A stretch of 64,000 nucleotides of DNA from positions 16,058,001 to 16,122,000 of the forward strand of contig CM114275.1 of assembly GCA_050084515.1 (NCBI GenBank), given 5' to 3'. A model generated the notes under the pieces. It did not search any database, was not told the DNA's origin, and worked only from the letters and a program-made list of their open reading frames with translations. This DNA comes from Blasia pusilla. Its lineage: Eukaryota > Marchantiophyta > Marchantiopsida > Blasiales. The translations under genes and the position numbers were made by a program. The first letter of the stretch is position 1. Every line of letters begins with the position of its first letter. Below are positions 1 through 9,431 of this stretch, in pieces.

Positions 1-1486
1 TTGAGAGCTCATTCTCTCATTCTCTTGGAGTGATGTACGGAAGCGCTGCCCAATTTTTGATAGGGATTGAGTATGGGGCCGGGTTGCCCCATGCCAGTGC
101 TCTCCAGAGCATCATGTAGCTTGCTGATTTGTATTTTTAGAGGTTTTATATTTTTTTTGGGAGAAAGTAGCGCGGTAGCGTTGCCAAATTTTGTGAAGGA
201 GAAAGAGACATTGGGCTTTACGACAGTCCCTGTCAGTTTTTATTGGAATGTTTGATTCTAAATATTTTTTGACGCTATCGTAGATCGTGAAGCTGTGCAC
301 ATTGTGCAACAAATAGTGCGCAATTTGGAGTTGGGAACAAACAGTTATGGTCAATCTTGAAAAAATTCTATTGCTAGGCAATTTTTAGGGTTAAATTGTT
401 CAATCCCTAAACCATGACGGCGGCCTTCGCCGTCATAGTCAGCGTCAACAATCCGCCGTCGATGGTCAACTGTCATTGTCAATGGTCAACCATCACCATC
501 AGTAGTCGGCCATCAGAATCAACGGTCAACCGTCACCTTCAATGGTCAACCGTCACTGTCAATGGTCCACCGTCCGTTGTCCACCCTTTGGTTGCCATTG
601 CCGCCGTTACAGAGTGGAGGGTCTTCCACGACGTTCGTTGATTCTCTGACTTGTGTCGCCACCACGTACTTTATTTTGGCCACCACCGTCATCAACCAGT
701 GATGGCAGATGAACTCCGATTATGATGTTTGAGGAGTTCATCTGCCATCACTGCTATGTTGTGATTGGTAGGCGCTCGACGACAATCGAGTACTGTGCTG
801 TGACACCCGTAGCCGCAAAGCGCCGCCGATTGCCGCGCCGTCCCGCTCGTGGCCGCACCGCACTGTCTTGATCGCGGAGCCGCACCGTCATTGTGGAGTA
901 GAGTGTGGGTTTATTATTGATTGAGGAGGGTATGCCGCCGAGTGCTGCATCCCACGATCGAGGGCCGTGCCATTCGTAGCAATTTTGTGCCGCCTGCAAC
1001 GCCGCACCGTTGTGCTGGAAGTGCATTGTCTATCGAGGAGTTTTGAGTAGCGTGAGTACGGGAGGAGTATGACTTGCTGATTGGAGGAGTTGTCTCCACG
1101 ACCAAGTTGGGGTCGAGATTTTCAGTTGCTGAGGAGCGACATTGACATGTGTTCAGGTTACCCATTCTGGTCCTTTACCCTAAACATGTGAGGGATTATG
1201 GGATTTGGGTAGTTTATTTGGGGATATTGGGGGTGTGGATGCTCAGATCATCATTTATGTATGTGGTTTGGGGGACATAGACCTGTGTGGGATGTCCAGA
1301 GTTGAGGGCAGGTTGTCGATGAGATGATAGCCTGGTTGATTTGCCGCACCACGCGGCTTGTTGCTGCACGTAACACGTCTCGGGGAGAGAGAGTGTAGAT
1401 CGAGTGCCGCATGTTTGGGATGAGTGATTTAGGGATTACTCGCGAGGCAAGAGTGATCAGGTGAGAGTGGCACGAGGGTCATCACG
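1..1486 (+). other. Family M copy 1 leader (non-coding)
   Basis: No convincing protein here; short ORFs are not conserved between copies. The sequence matches 36112-37649 plus 45025-45280 of copy 2, and from about 1020 on also copy 3 (minus strand, 34690 down to about 34170). It holds a GTCAAC/CCGTC minisatellite and a stretch rich in CCGCACCGCA-like words (about 780-1020). A long conserved leader before gag fits an LTR/5' untranslated region. The LTR end and primer-binding site could not be placed. Confidence 0.6.
414..590 (+). repeat. Degenerate GTCAAC-type minisatellite in the family M leader
   Basis: Imperfect tandem units built on GTCAACNGTCCACCGTC with units of roughly 12 to 18 bases. 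The same block is present in copy 2 at about 36880-37005, with different unit numbers and order, so it has been expanding or contracting independently in each copy. Confidence 0.7.
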
Positions 1487-2845
1487 ACGTCCGTTCGGGA
1501 GTTTGCGAGGCGAGGTGGTGAACCCGAGAGTAGCTCTAGAGGTTTTATGTGGAGTGGCGCGAGGTTCGGAGGGTCTCCCCGTGAGAGACCACCTCGAACT
1601 CCTTCTTTGTCATTGTCAAACGAGGGGGAGGGTGTAGAGGAGTTTGTGAGCACATCGCCACATATTGTAAGTGGTCCTACCAATTGGGCGTACGAGATGG
1701 ACGACCGAGGTAGAGGATCGCATAGGTTTTCAGGTGCAATAGGTACGATTGAGTTGCACCATTTCATAGCAGAGTTCAGGAGCTGGTACGACTCCTAGCG
1801 GGCTAGGAACTCTAGAGAGTTCAACCCGTTTACAGCATGGAATGGTAAATTTCCATCATTTAGAGGGGGCGCCCATGGACGATTACCATGAGTTCTCTCA
1901 GAGATATGCATGTGAGATCGAGGCGTGGAGGCTCTACTATGACCCACATTATGTGTCATGGACGGAGCCGTTCCCAGATGAGGAGGAGGAGTCAAGAGAG
2001 GCTACTTCCTCTTCCACTAGTTACATTTTAGGAGGGGTCACTCGCACTAGAGCAGTTGCACCATCCAGTCGGGTTCGTCCCAAGTTCAACTCCGTGGTTG
2101 AGTTCTTCGCTGAGTTGAGGGTCAGCTACCAAGTGGTACGGACGGAGAAGTTGCGGAGCATCCACGACTTCCACAGGCGCCCAAGTGAGAGTTTGCGTGA
2201 GGCTTACACTCGCTTGCGCCGATTGATCAACGTCACTGAGGGGTGACAGAGGCTCAAGCTATCCAATCATGGTACGCGATGCTGGACCGGACCCTGCGGA
2301 CACGGGTGCAAGAGGGGGCGCTTCTTATGAACACCTCCTCTACGTTGAGAGATATTTTTAGGACCACCAAGAACATTGAGCGTAACATGGCGGAGGAGAG
2401 GGTAGCCACCTTGGGTTCTGGGCGAGAGCAATCACGATTGGCTGCACCACCTGTGCAGCAATGTGAACTCTGAGATAGGTCGACTGTGGCACCACGAGCT
2501 CAGGGAGGATACCAGGAGGCCATGCCATAGAGACCTGCGCCTTCATATGCGGCTCAGTAGCAACGACCTACTATTACTTGTTGGTCATTTGGTGGAGCCC
2601 GTCATCAGCGCGATTGCACTCGTCAGGGTCATGGACGTGTGCCTCAACATGGAAGAGGAGATGGTGGTGCACCAGGAGGCTGTCAATATGACTATTGTCA
2701 AAGGTATGGTCATACACGCACTAGGTGTTTTAGTTTACATCCTGAAAAACCCCAGATGGATGCCGCCGCAGTTATGACGTGTGGAGCAGTTGCACAGTTG
2801 GATCCACATCGAGGGGAAGCCAAAAAACAGACTAGGCTTCCTTAG
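1487..2845 (+). pseudogene. Family M gag, copy 1 (broken)
   Basis: Nucleocapsid/capsid polyprotein of the retrotransposon. Recognisable pieces are a conserved N-terminal block (GPTNWAYEMDDRGRG, FIAEFRSW), the capsid-like stretch FFAELRVSYQ...ESLREAYTRLRRLI at about 2100-2240, and two CCHC zinc knuckles around 2575-2740, the second reading CQRYGHTRTRC. In copy 2 the matching start is an ATG (45281); here that codon is ACG, and the ATG at 1547 is ACG in copy 2, so neither gives a safe start. Frame changes occur near 1800, 2245 and 2470, with an in-frame TAG near 1797. The first knuckle has lost its second Cys (CWSF, against a preserved Cys in copy 2). About 300 bases of the gag-protease linker present in copy 2 are missing near 2770. 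Confidence 0.75.
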
Positions 2846-2926
2846 TCTTTCACATTGTCTAAAGCAATGAGGACCCCATCGATGGGTCCTCATTAAAGTT
2901 CTTGGAGACTTGGTGATGTAGTTGGT

Positions 2927-5136
2927 GTGCAGGCACGGAGGGCGATGGGAGAAGCGAGTAGGACGACTCCTATTGTTGATGCTCAGGAGGGGCATGTGTC
3001 GAGCACGTTGTTGGGGGCAGCCACCGTTGTGTACCGCACTCCTTTATTTTCTGCTTCCGATGTTATGACGTCGGAGGGTATGCCCGCCGAGGCTTTTCGG
3101 TTGGACGCTTCACTATGTGGGCGCAGAGTTGGAGTTCCTGTATCACGTTCAGAGGTGATTGCAGAGGAGGTGATGGACCTGCCCTTGGAGAGGATGCTCG
3201 GGCCGTCCACATCAGATTCATGGCAGGTTGCGTGTCATGCGCCTACTCTCCTTGAACGTTAATCTTGTTTGTAGCGGAAGCGTGCGTTTAGTAGGCCACG
3301 TTCTCAACGCTGATCTGTATCAAAACACGCACTGTGGTTAGTCGGGTCTTGGATCAATCAGCGGGCTAACTTTCCGAGTTCTCATCTCAGACTCTCATCA
3401 AGCTCAACCTTCCTAGTTTCGCGGTTTACAACATGAGCAAGTCTCGCAAGACTTGGGACATACTTTCTGGTCGGTTTAGGAACCTCAAACGGCGTTTGGC
3501 GCCTCGCGGTTCCAACTGTCCGATGGACATCCAATGAGTCCCTAACCAAGACTTGCACGAAGTGAATCTCGGGTTGGAATCCAAGTGTGGCGTACAAAGT
3601 CCACTCCCTTGGATCAGGTTTGGGTTTCGAGTTCCAACGCCAAACTCCCGTTCCATCCCATGCCTTTGAAACGCTGTTTGGTGTTCAAAGTGGGAATTCA
3701 TGTTCTGAGACATCTCGGAGAGACTCCTCCCTTACTAGTACTTCTGGGGATCTCCGCGCCCCCTACATTCAGGGAAAGACACCCGGGCCTCTCCAATTGG
3801 CCCTCAACCCGATTGCTCTCATAGTTGTTTTCGGCTAATATCTCACCTTGTATTTATGCATTTGCTGAGATCTTTGGTACGTTGGAAGCGTCTTGCAATA
3901 AGCTTTGCAATGCGCCCTTATTTGTCCCAAATGCATCTTGGAGCTCAACGTTATGGTCCTAAACACAGTCAAATTCTCCCAAACGCTAGTCGTGTTCCAA
4001 ACTGGTTCCCACCTCTTTGGCAACCAACCTTCCAAGACTCAACTCATCTCAAGTCTGGGCACGCGTTTGGTCTAGGTTTCCTAATCGCAACCACTAACGC
4101 ATGAAACGCACAACTCTGTTCCACGTTTTGTCTCTTGGACTTTTCCAAGAGACCTTTCCAAATGCCTCTCCAAAGCGCAAACCTCGCAGCGTGAGTTTAC
4201 TTGAGTTCTGATGTTTCGCTTGGCGCCTATTGGTATTGTTTGGTTATGAGGGTCGCGACACTGCAGCTGTTAGGATGGCAAAGATGCTTGCTAGACCCGC
4301 AATAGAGCGTGCCATGGCTTCTCTTGGTGTTGTGTTGCACGATAATCGAGGAGAGGTCTTCCTGTTGATGAGTCCCAAAGGTAGAGCTTTTAGTCCGCAT
4401 CGCCTCTTGTTGGATTGAGGAGCGCAACCCCTGATGTTGGAGAAAGCGTCATTCAGAGGATTGGGCTTGACAAGAGCCGATATGTATGTATCCATTCCGG
4501 ATACATATATCCTTGGGCGGAGCGAGTACCACAGAGTATATCACCCCACAAGAGGTTGTGGTGAGGATTCGCCCGGGACATCCTACAGATGAGTCCGTGG
4601 TGCGAGCCAAGGCGATAGTGACTGATGTAGAGTCCTACGACGTCTTGGTTGGTGGAGCAGTGTTATACCCAATGGGGTTTTCCCTGGATTATTGGGAGGA
4701 GTCAGCTTCCTATAGACCAGGATGGCAATCAGGTGATGGGCGCCTTAGCTCATTACCCGTTCGATTCACAGGTACAGTGATCGAGCGAGCGCCAGGAGAG
4801 GTGGCGACCTTAGAAACATTTAGCAATGCCATCACTTGGCCTAGTGATTTGATTGAAGGACATCTCCATGCAGAGGATACTCTCGTTCCTGACATTTCTA
4901 TGGAGAGGAGTGTTATGGTAGCCGCATCATTGCGTGGAGGAGAGGTGCCGTTGTGGGGCTCGACTGAGGAGCTTCCACGATTGGCAGATAAGCATGTGCA
5001 GATCGTGTGGAGCGAGGCGTTTGCACCAGAGCGTGATGGGTCTAAGGAACCCGAGGTAGCAAGGAGTGCTACGATGACACCCTTGGATACCACACCCATT
5101 GTGTGGTGTATCCGGAGGAGGATATTCGAGTGTTAG
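2927..5136 (+). pseudogene. Family M retropepsin and linker, copy 1 (split by a solo LTR)
   Basis: Aspartic protease that would process the polyprotein. The N-terminal half (2927-3232) and the catalytic half (4261-5136) are separated by an inserted solo LTR. The active-site motif is LLDSGA in copy 2; here the Asp codon is at 4413-4415 and the Ser codon is a TGA stop (4416-4418). Downstream come LGGASTTEYI and YDVLVGGAVLYPMGFSLDYW, which copies 2 and 3 also have. A roughly 110-residue linker of unknown function (about 4770-5100) leads into the methyltransferase. A one-base loss around 5110 shifts the frame relative to copy 2, where protease and methyltransferase are in one frame. Confidence 0.75.
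3233..4260 (-). mobile_element. Solo LTR of the family C chromovirus
   Basis: About 1,028 bases beginning TGTCATGCGCC and ending GGTCGCGACA, matching in reverse orientation the LTRs at 37650-38669 and 44009-45019 and, in the same orientation, those at 51891-52888 and 58246-59247. It interrupts the family M protease; copy 2 shows the uninterrupted target (about 47316-47330). The flanking five bases are TTGCG and CTGCA, a degraded duplication differing by two transitions, so this insertion is older than the full-length family C copies, whose duplications are perfect. Confidence 0.85.
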
Positions 5137-6446
5137 ATCTCTTTGGGGGGATTAGCACCGGGTTAGCTGTTGTTTTGCAGGCAAGAGTGCGAGTACAACA
5201 GTACCTGTATGTGGAGAGTGATGATGTTGCGAGGCGCGTCTCACTACGACATGTGGCGCAGTTACGCCTACGTTTTCCCGACTTATTGTATGCGTCCGCG
5301 GTATAGGGGTACCAAAGTTCCCTAGCGAGGGATATTTCGTTGTTGGGGGCGCATGACTTAGAGTGGGTAGGGACCATTTATTTGGTCATTTCCAGTTGGC
5401 CATGTCAGGGCCAATCAAATGCTGGACGAGACAATGGGTTAGCTGACACTCGGTCTAGGCTGTTTTGGGAGATGTTGAGTGTCTTACGGCTGTTGCAGGA
5501 GCATCAGTCTCGTTCTCCAGCCTACATTCTGGAGAATGTGCCGATCTTAGGAGAGTCCAGGTCACGGGTGGTGACAAGTGCTCATTAGGTGCATGCTTGG
5601 ATCGGCCCAGCAGTGTTCTTGGATGCGGCGAGTGTAAGTTCTAGAGCCCATCGCCCGCGTCTATGGTGGACCAACTTGGTGCCCCATGCGGTGTTACGGA
5701 GGGTGTATGCGAGAGTGGAGCGCCCCTCCCATTTGTTAGTGGATTCCATTCTGGATCCAGGTCGTCGATCACAGGAAGTGAGACACAATGATCGACCACC
5801 GTTGACTGTGGTCAAAAGGGTAGGTAGGCCGCGGGCAGCCTTGCCCACGTTTGTGAGTTTTCCCACTTCCTATGCATACAAAGAGGCCGGTCTTGGCTTG
5901 GTTTGGGATGACCAGGTTCAGCGGTTGGTGGAGCCCAATGTCGAGGAGAGAGAGCGAGCGATGGGATTTCCCACAGGAGTGACGGGAGTACCGTCAGTGT
6001 CAGAGGCATCACGACGCCATGTCTTGGGTCAAGCGATGGGATTTCCCACAGGAGTGACGGGAGTACCGTCAGTGTCAGAGGCATCACGACGCCATGTCTT
6101 GGGTCAAGCGATGGACTTGAACTGCTTGACATGGATCCTCAGCTTGGGAGTGGCTGAGCAGCTTTGTATGAGATCGCGACAGATCACAACGGTTGCGTTG
6201 GTGAGCCCCATGCCTACCGAGATGGTGGAGGCAGTGGCTGGGTGCGAGACGCGAGAAGGCCTATACACCAGGGGAGATTGGGAGAGACACCCTTGGACTT
6301 CTTGGGATGTTTTGCACGTACGCCAAGAGATGATAGCCCCAGCATCGAGCATGGTTCCGGACACTACATGTGCAGGAGATCAGAGTTTGCAATTGGCTAC
6401 AGAAGAGCGGCCGAGTGTTGTTGTTCGAGAGGGGGTTGCACCATAG
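5103..6446 (+). pseudogene. C5 cytosine DNA methyltransferase domain captured in family M, copy 1
   Basis: Would transfer a methyl group from SAM to cytosine C5. One reading frame runs through the region with only two stops, TAG at 5304 and TAG at 5586; both codons are CAG in copy 2. Motifs in canonical order: motif I VLDLFGGISTGL (from 5130; SAM site), motif IV WPCQGQS with the catalytic Cys codon at 5403-5405, a helix SRLFWEMLSVLR, motif VI ILENVP, motif VIII SRAHRPRLWWTNL, and C-terminal ERERAMGFPTGVT followed by ASRRHVLGQAMD (IX/X-like). The RPRLWWTNL and E-x-E-x-x-x-GFP-x-x-x-T pattern resembles the DNMT3/DRM branch, but motif order is not rearranged as in DRM, and PCQ is more DNMT1/CMT-like. 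The region after 6180 is a linker to RT. A 75-base duplication repeats the C-terminal motif. Confidence 0.88.
5957..6106 (+). repeat. 75-base tandem duplication inside the methyltransferase C-terminus
   Basis: Two perfect-looking 75-base units, 5957-6031 and 6032-6106, each coding for MGFPTGVTG...RRHVLGQA. The duplication is in frame (25 codons). Copy 2 has a single unit (about 49001-49079), so the duplication happened in copy 1 or its recent parent. Confidence 0.92.
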
Positions 6447-6523
6447 CAACCACCGATATCCGCGTCGGAGAGTCCTACCATTGTCACGATGGAGACTTGG
6501 GAGCCAGATATGGGCCCTAAGGT

Positions 6524-6579
6524 TACAAGAGGAGAGCGGCGCCAGATACATTAGTATCCGGCGCCGCTCTCCTCTTGTA
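6524..6579. repeat. 26-base inverted repeat with a 4-base loop at the DNMT-RT junction
   Basis: Arms 6524-6549 and 6554-6579 pair with one mismatch around the loop ATTA. The left arm (GAGAGCGGCGCCAGATAC) corresponds to copy 2 sequence near 49373-49391. In copy 2 this is followed by coding sequence for the RT N-terminal region; in copy 1 that segment is replaced by the inverted copy and about 110 unrelated bases upstream. Confidence 0.9.
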
Positions 6580-7118
6580 CAGTGATATGGAGAGGGCTCT
6601 CATTCAGAGCCAGGACTTGGTTGGAGCAGGACTAGTGGAGATGTTGCATGGGGAGTATGCATCTGCCACTGGCATGCCCGCCAAGAAGGATGTGCATGGC
6701 AAGTGGACGGTGTTGTATAGTAAAATCAACTAGTGTGTAAATTCCTTCGTCATTAAGTGTTAGATAGAGTTTCATTAGTATTAAGTAAATTGGCTTAGAA
6801 AAAGGAGATTCTTATGTTTAAACCTCTTTATGGTGCCTCTTTTATGCGGGCCCAACTTTAGGAAAAGGAGGTAATAAATAAAAAGATGACTTTATAAAAG
6901 TAAAGTAGTTGCTTTAATGAAAAGCAAAAGTAGTCTTGGTTGGTGGTTAGGTTAGTTGGGGTAATTTGGAAAATATCAAGTGGGTAAAAGAGGATATTTT
7001 GGAAGAGATAAGAGGAAATCTACTTGTGTCAAAATGTGATTGGCTAAGCCTTGAGAGGAAGCCATGTGGCACAAGATAAGATAAGCTCTATGTCGTACTC
7101 TTGTGGATCCCTTGTGAG

Positions 7119-7127
7119 TATATAAAG
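7119..7127 (+). promoter_or_regulatory. TATA box in the family E LTR
   Basis: TATATAAAG about 410 bases into the LTR, followed by a purine-rich GAGGAGGGACC. The same motif at the same place occurs at 35113-35121. Its position divides the LTR into a U3 of about 0.4 kb and a long R-U5 of about 0.8 kb; transcription start is inferred, not shown. Confidence 0.6.
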
Positions 7128-7433
7128 AGGAGGGACCTTGAAAGGTTCATCACCTTCTATTCCACATCTTGAGTCTCTCGTGTCTCTCTTGAGTGTATGG
7201 CTTTGGGATTGCTTGCTCTTCCAATGAGAGTGGATCACCCCTCTTGGGAGAGTAACTTGACCATGGTCTATTCTTCGAGAGATTTCTAGAGTGTGGTGTG
7301 TGTGTGGGGGGATGAGAGGTTTGTCACCGTAGAAGAGTTTAGTCATACTAAAATAGCGAATGTTTTGGCTTGTTACTTCCCCAATGAGAGTGGATTACCC
7401 CTCTTGGGAGAATAACTCCGCCAAAACCCATTC

Positions 7434-7871
7434 TTGAGGAGAGTAGAGAATGTGTGTCAAACACGAGCTGTGCCCGACTTTCCTTTCCTCAATCCTTACC
7501 ATGTCAAGGCACTCTTTGTAGATAGGCACTGGTTCACTCGCTATTTAGTTTATCACTTTGGGGAGGCGTTCATGAACCAGGTCATGCAATCTCCAACTCC
7601 GGTGATTCTTCCTATTGTCACATATGGAAGGACATGGGATTGTACTTTGTATGTCCTTATATAACGATCCATGGATGTCAATAGGCCTGCTCAAGTAGGG
7701 TTTAACACTAGTTGTGCTATCTTCCTCGTGTACAAGCATAAAATAGTTTATAAGGATTTTATAATTATGAATTTTGGGGTCCGATGTTACGAAGAAGTGA
7801 TCGCCTCGGCACTTCCATTTGTGATACGTATCGTAAGAGAATGGAGAGTGTACATCATAATTTTGTATTGA
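7434..7871 (+). other. Conserved open frame inside the family E LTR
   Basis: Codes for two in-frame blocks separated by one TAA (7662-7664): the first includes FVDRHWFTRYLVYHFG and VTYGRTWDC, the second VGFNTS and NFGVRCYEEVIA. Equivalents at about 35480-35879 keep both blocks open with the same separating TAA; at about 59460-59860 the second block has one extra stop. I do not recognise the product. The repeat of open frames in three diverged LTRs may be meaningful or may reflect low divergence. It lies downstream of the TATA box, so it would be transcribed in the leader. Confidence 0.35.
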
Positions 7872-8621
7872 AAAAGGAGAACTTATTAGAGAGTTCACCT
7901 TGCATCGACTGCATCTATCGCAGCTAGAAGGCCCGCCCTTGCTCGAAGAAAGACTCTCGATACGACAACGGATAGGCGGATGTGTGGGGATTACCGACCT
8001 ATCAATCGGCATACAAAGTTGGATAGGTATGCCATGCCCACCCCTGAGGAGATCTTTGATGGGATTGGTCACCAAAGATCTTCAGTTCATTGGATTTGGG
8101 AGCCGGATACCATCAGCTGCCTATCAGATTGGAGGATAGGCAGAAGACGGAATTTTGGGGCATCGATCCTTACGGGAAGGATTGTTTGTACTAGTGGCGG
8201 TTCTTACCATTTGGGTTAAAGAACGCCCCGGCTGAGTTTTACAAGGTCATGGATAGGATCTTGGCTGGCCTGGATTTTGCTAGGTGTTATATTAATGACA
8301 TTGTAGTATTTAGCGCCACGGTTGAGGAGCATGAGCGACATCTAGAGGAAGTATTTTGACGATTGCAATTACATGGGCTGAAGCTACATCGAGGCAAGTG
8401 CAAGTTCTTCTATGACCAGATTGAGTACTTGGGTCATAAGATATACCTAGGGGGCCTTGGTGTTTAGTATACGAAGGTAGAGGCTATCTCACGCATTCCA
8501 CACCCTACAGATGTGAGTCGTGTTCACGCATTATGGGATTGGCGAACTTCTATCGACGCTACGTTAAGGGATTCAGTTCGATTGCGAAGCGGCTGACCTT
8601 GCTGACCAAGGTGGATCATGA

Positions 8622-9074
8622 GTGGCATTTCAATTGCTCAAGGACAAGTTGACATCCGCGCCCATCTTGAGGAGACCGATCAGGGGGCGTCCTTTCCAGT
8701 TGCACACAGATTGGAGCATGTTGGCGCTTGGAGTGGTGCTCACCCAACATGATGATGAGGGTAGAGAGTTTGTGGTGGCTTACGCTAGCCGCTCGAACAA
8801 CGCTGCAGAGGCAGAATACAGCTTGTATGAGGGTGAGTGCTTGGCTACAGTGTGGGTTGTCGCGCATTTTAGGTGTTACTTATTCGGCAACCCCTTTACC
8901 ATCATCATTGATCATCAACCACTGAAGTGGTTGATGGAGTCCGACAAGCTTACAGGGAAGCTTGCGAGATGGGCTCTATTGTTGCAGGAGTATGATTTTC
9001 ACGTGGTACATCGACCTCGGACGCTCAACCAAGATGCAGATGGGTTGAGTCGTAACCCATGCCCGAGTCAGTGA
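8622..9074 (+). pseudogene. Family M RNase H domain, copy 1 (frame open)
   Basis: Open for about 150 codons. Starts AFQLLKDKLTSAPIL, then HTDWSMLALGVVLTQ (the catalytic first Asp in HTD), YSLYEGECLA (catalytic Glu region), ITDHQPLKWL appears here as IIDHQPLKWL, then RWALLLQEYDF and NQDADGLSRNP. These are standard gypsy RNase H blocks and length. The preceding RT is broken, so this is a surviving open fragment of a dead polyprotein. Confidence 0.85.
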
Positions 9075-9077
9075 GAT

Positions 9078-9431
9078 GTGACTGGAGCTCGATGGCATGG
9101 ACAGAGTGATGAGGAGTCAGTGCTAGGATGGCACGTGTCAGCCTATTTAGGCATGTTGGCTATGGAGAGCCAGAGTGTGGAGACTTTGATGGCGAGGTCT
9201 AGTGGAGACTCCTTGGATCCCGAGGCCAGTGAGGAGACGACAAGAAGCCGAGATATTCATGATGATGGAGTAGTCTTGGAATACCTTCGTACTGGCAGCG
9301 TTGCAAGCACCGTGGGTGCTAGAGAGCGAGATCGGATCCTACACCGGGCCAGACGGTTCCCTTGGGAGGGGACACATGTTTTGAGGGTTTGGGAGGATGG
9401 CAGAGTACGCGTAGTGCCGCATCCTTTGTAG
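9078..9431 (+). pseudogene. Family M linker between RNase H and integrase, copy 1
   Basis: An open frame of 117 codons. The first 80 residues (Ser/Glu-rich, containing YLGMLAMESQSVET) match copy 2 (about 50187-50440) but no family I know. The end (FPWEGTHVLRVWEDGRVRVVPHPL) is the usual lead-in to the integrase zinc domain in gypsy elements. It is broken by a TAG at 9429 just before integrase; in copy 2 the same stop is present, so it may predate both copies or the frame may shift here. Confidence 0.55.

Larger units (their letters stand above)
6711..7967 (+). mobile_element. Solo LTR of family E, with 4-base target duplication
   Basis: About 1,257 bases, TGTTGTATAG...TACGACA, flanked by ACGG (6707-6710 and 7968-7971). 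Copy 2 shows the empty site (GGACGGATAGG near 49649). It matches 34696-35970 and, 5'-truncated, 59455-59946. It has a promoter-like TATATAAAG at 7119-7127 and two consecutive ORFs that are also open in the other copies. Confidence 0.85.
6582..8620 (+). pseudogene. Family M reverse transcriptase, copy 1 (split by a solo LTR)
   Basis: RNA-dependent DNA polymerase of gypsy type. The N-terminal piece (6582-6710) codes for YSDMERAL and VGAGLVEMLHGEYASAT; after the solo LTR the frame resumes at 7972 with CGDYRPINR. Palm motif B/C is readable near 8221-8340 in frame: KNAPAEFYKVMDRILAGLDFARCY then INDIVVFS. The expected YIDD is YIND because the first Asp codon reads AAT (8294-8296), a GAT-to-AAT change that would by itself abolish catalysis. 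Several stops and frame changes follow. Family assignment is secure from gypsy motifs and the RT-RH-INT order. Confidence 0.8.

Noticed and set aside
1429-1767. Minus-strand frame repeated at 45229-45561
   Set aside because: Antisense of family M gag; conservation is explained by the gag frame.
5812-6132. Minus-strand frame with a repeated 25-residue unit, looking like a repeat protein
   Set aside because: It is the antisense of the 75-base duplication in the methyltransferase.
7545-8075. Minus-strand frame of 176 codons
   Set aside because: Antisense to the family E LTR and crosses the LTR/RT junction, so it cannot be an ancestral gene.
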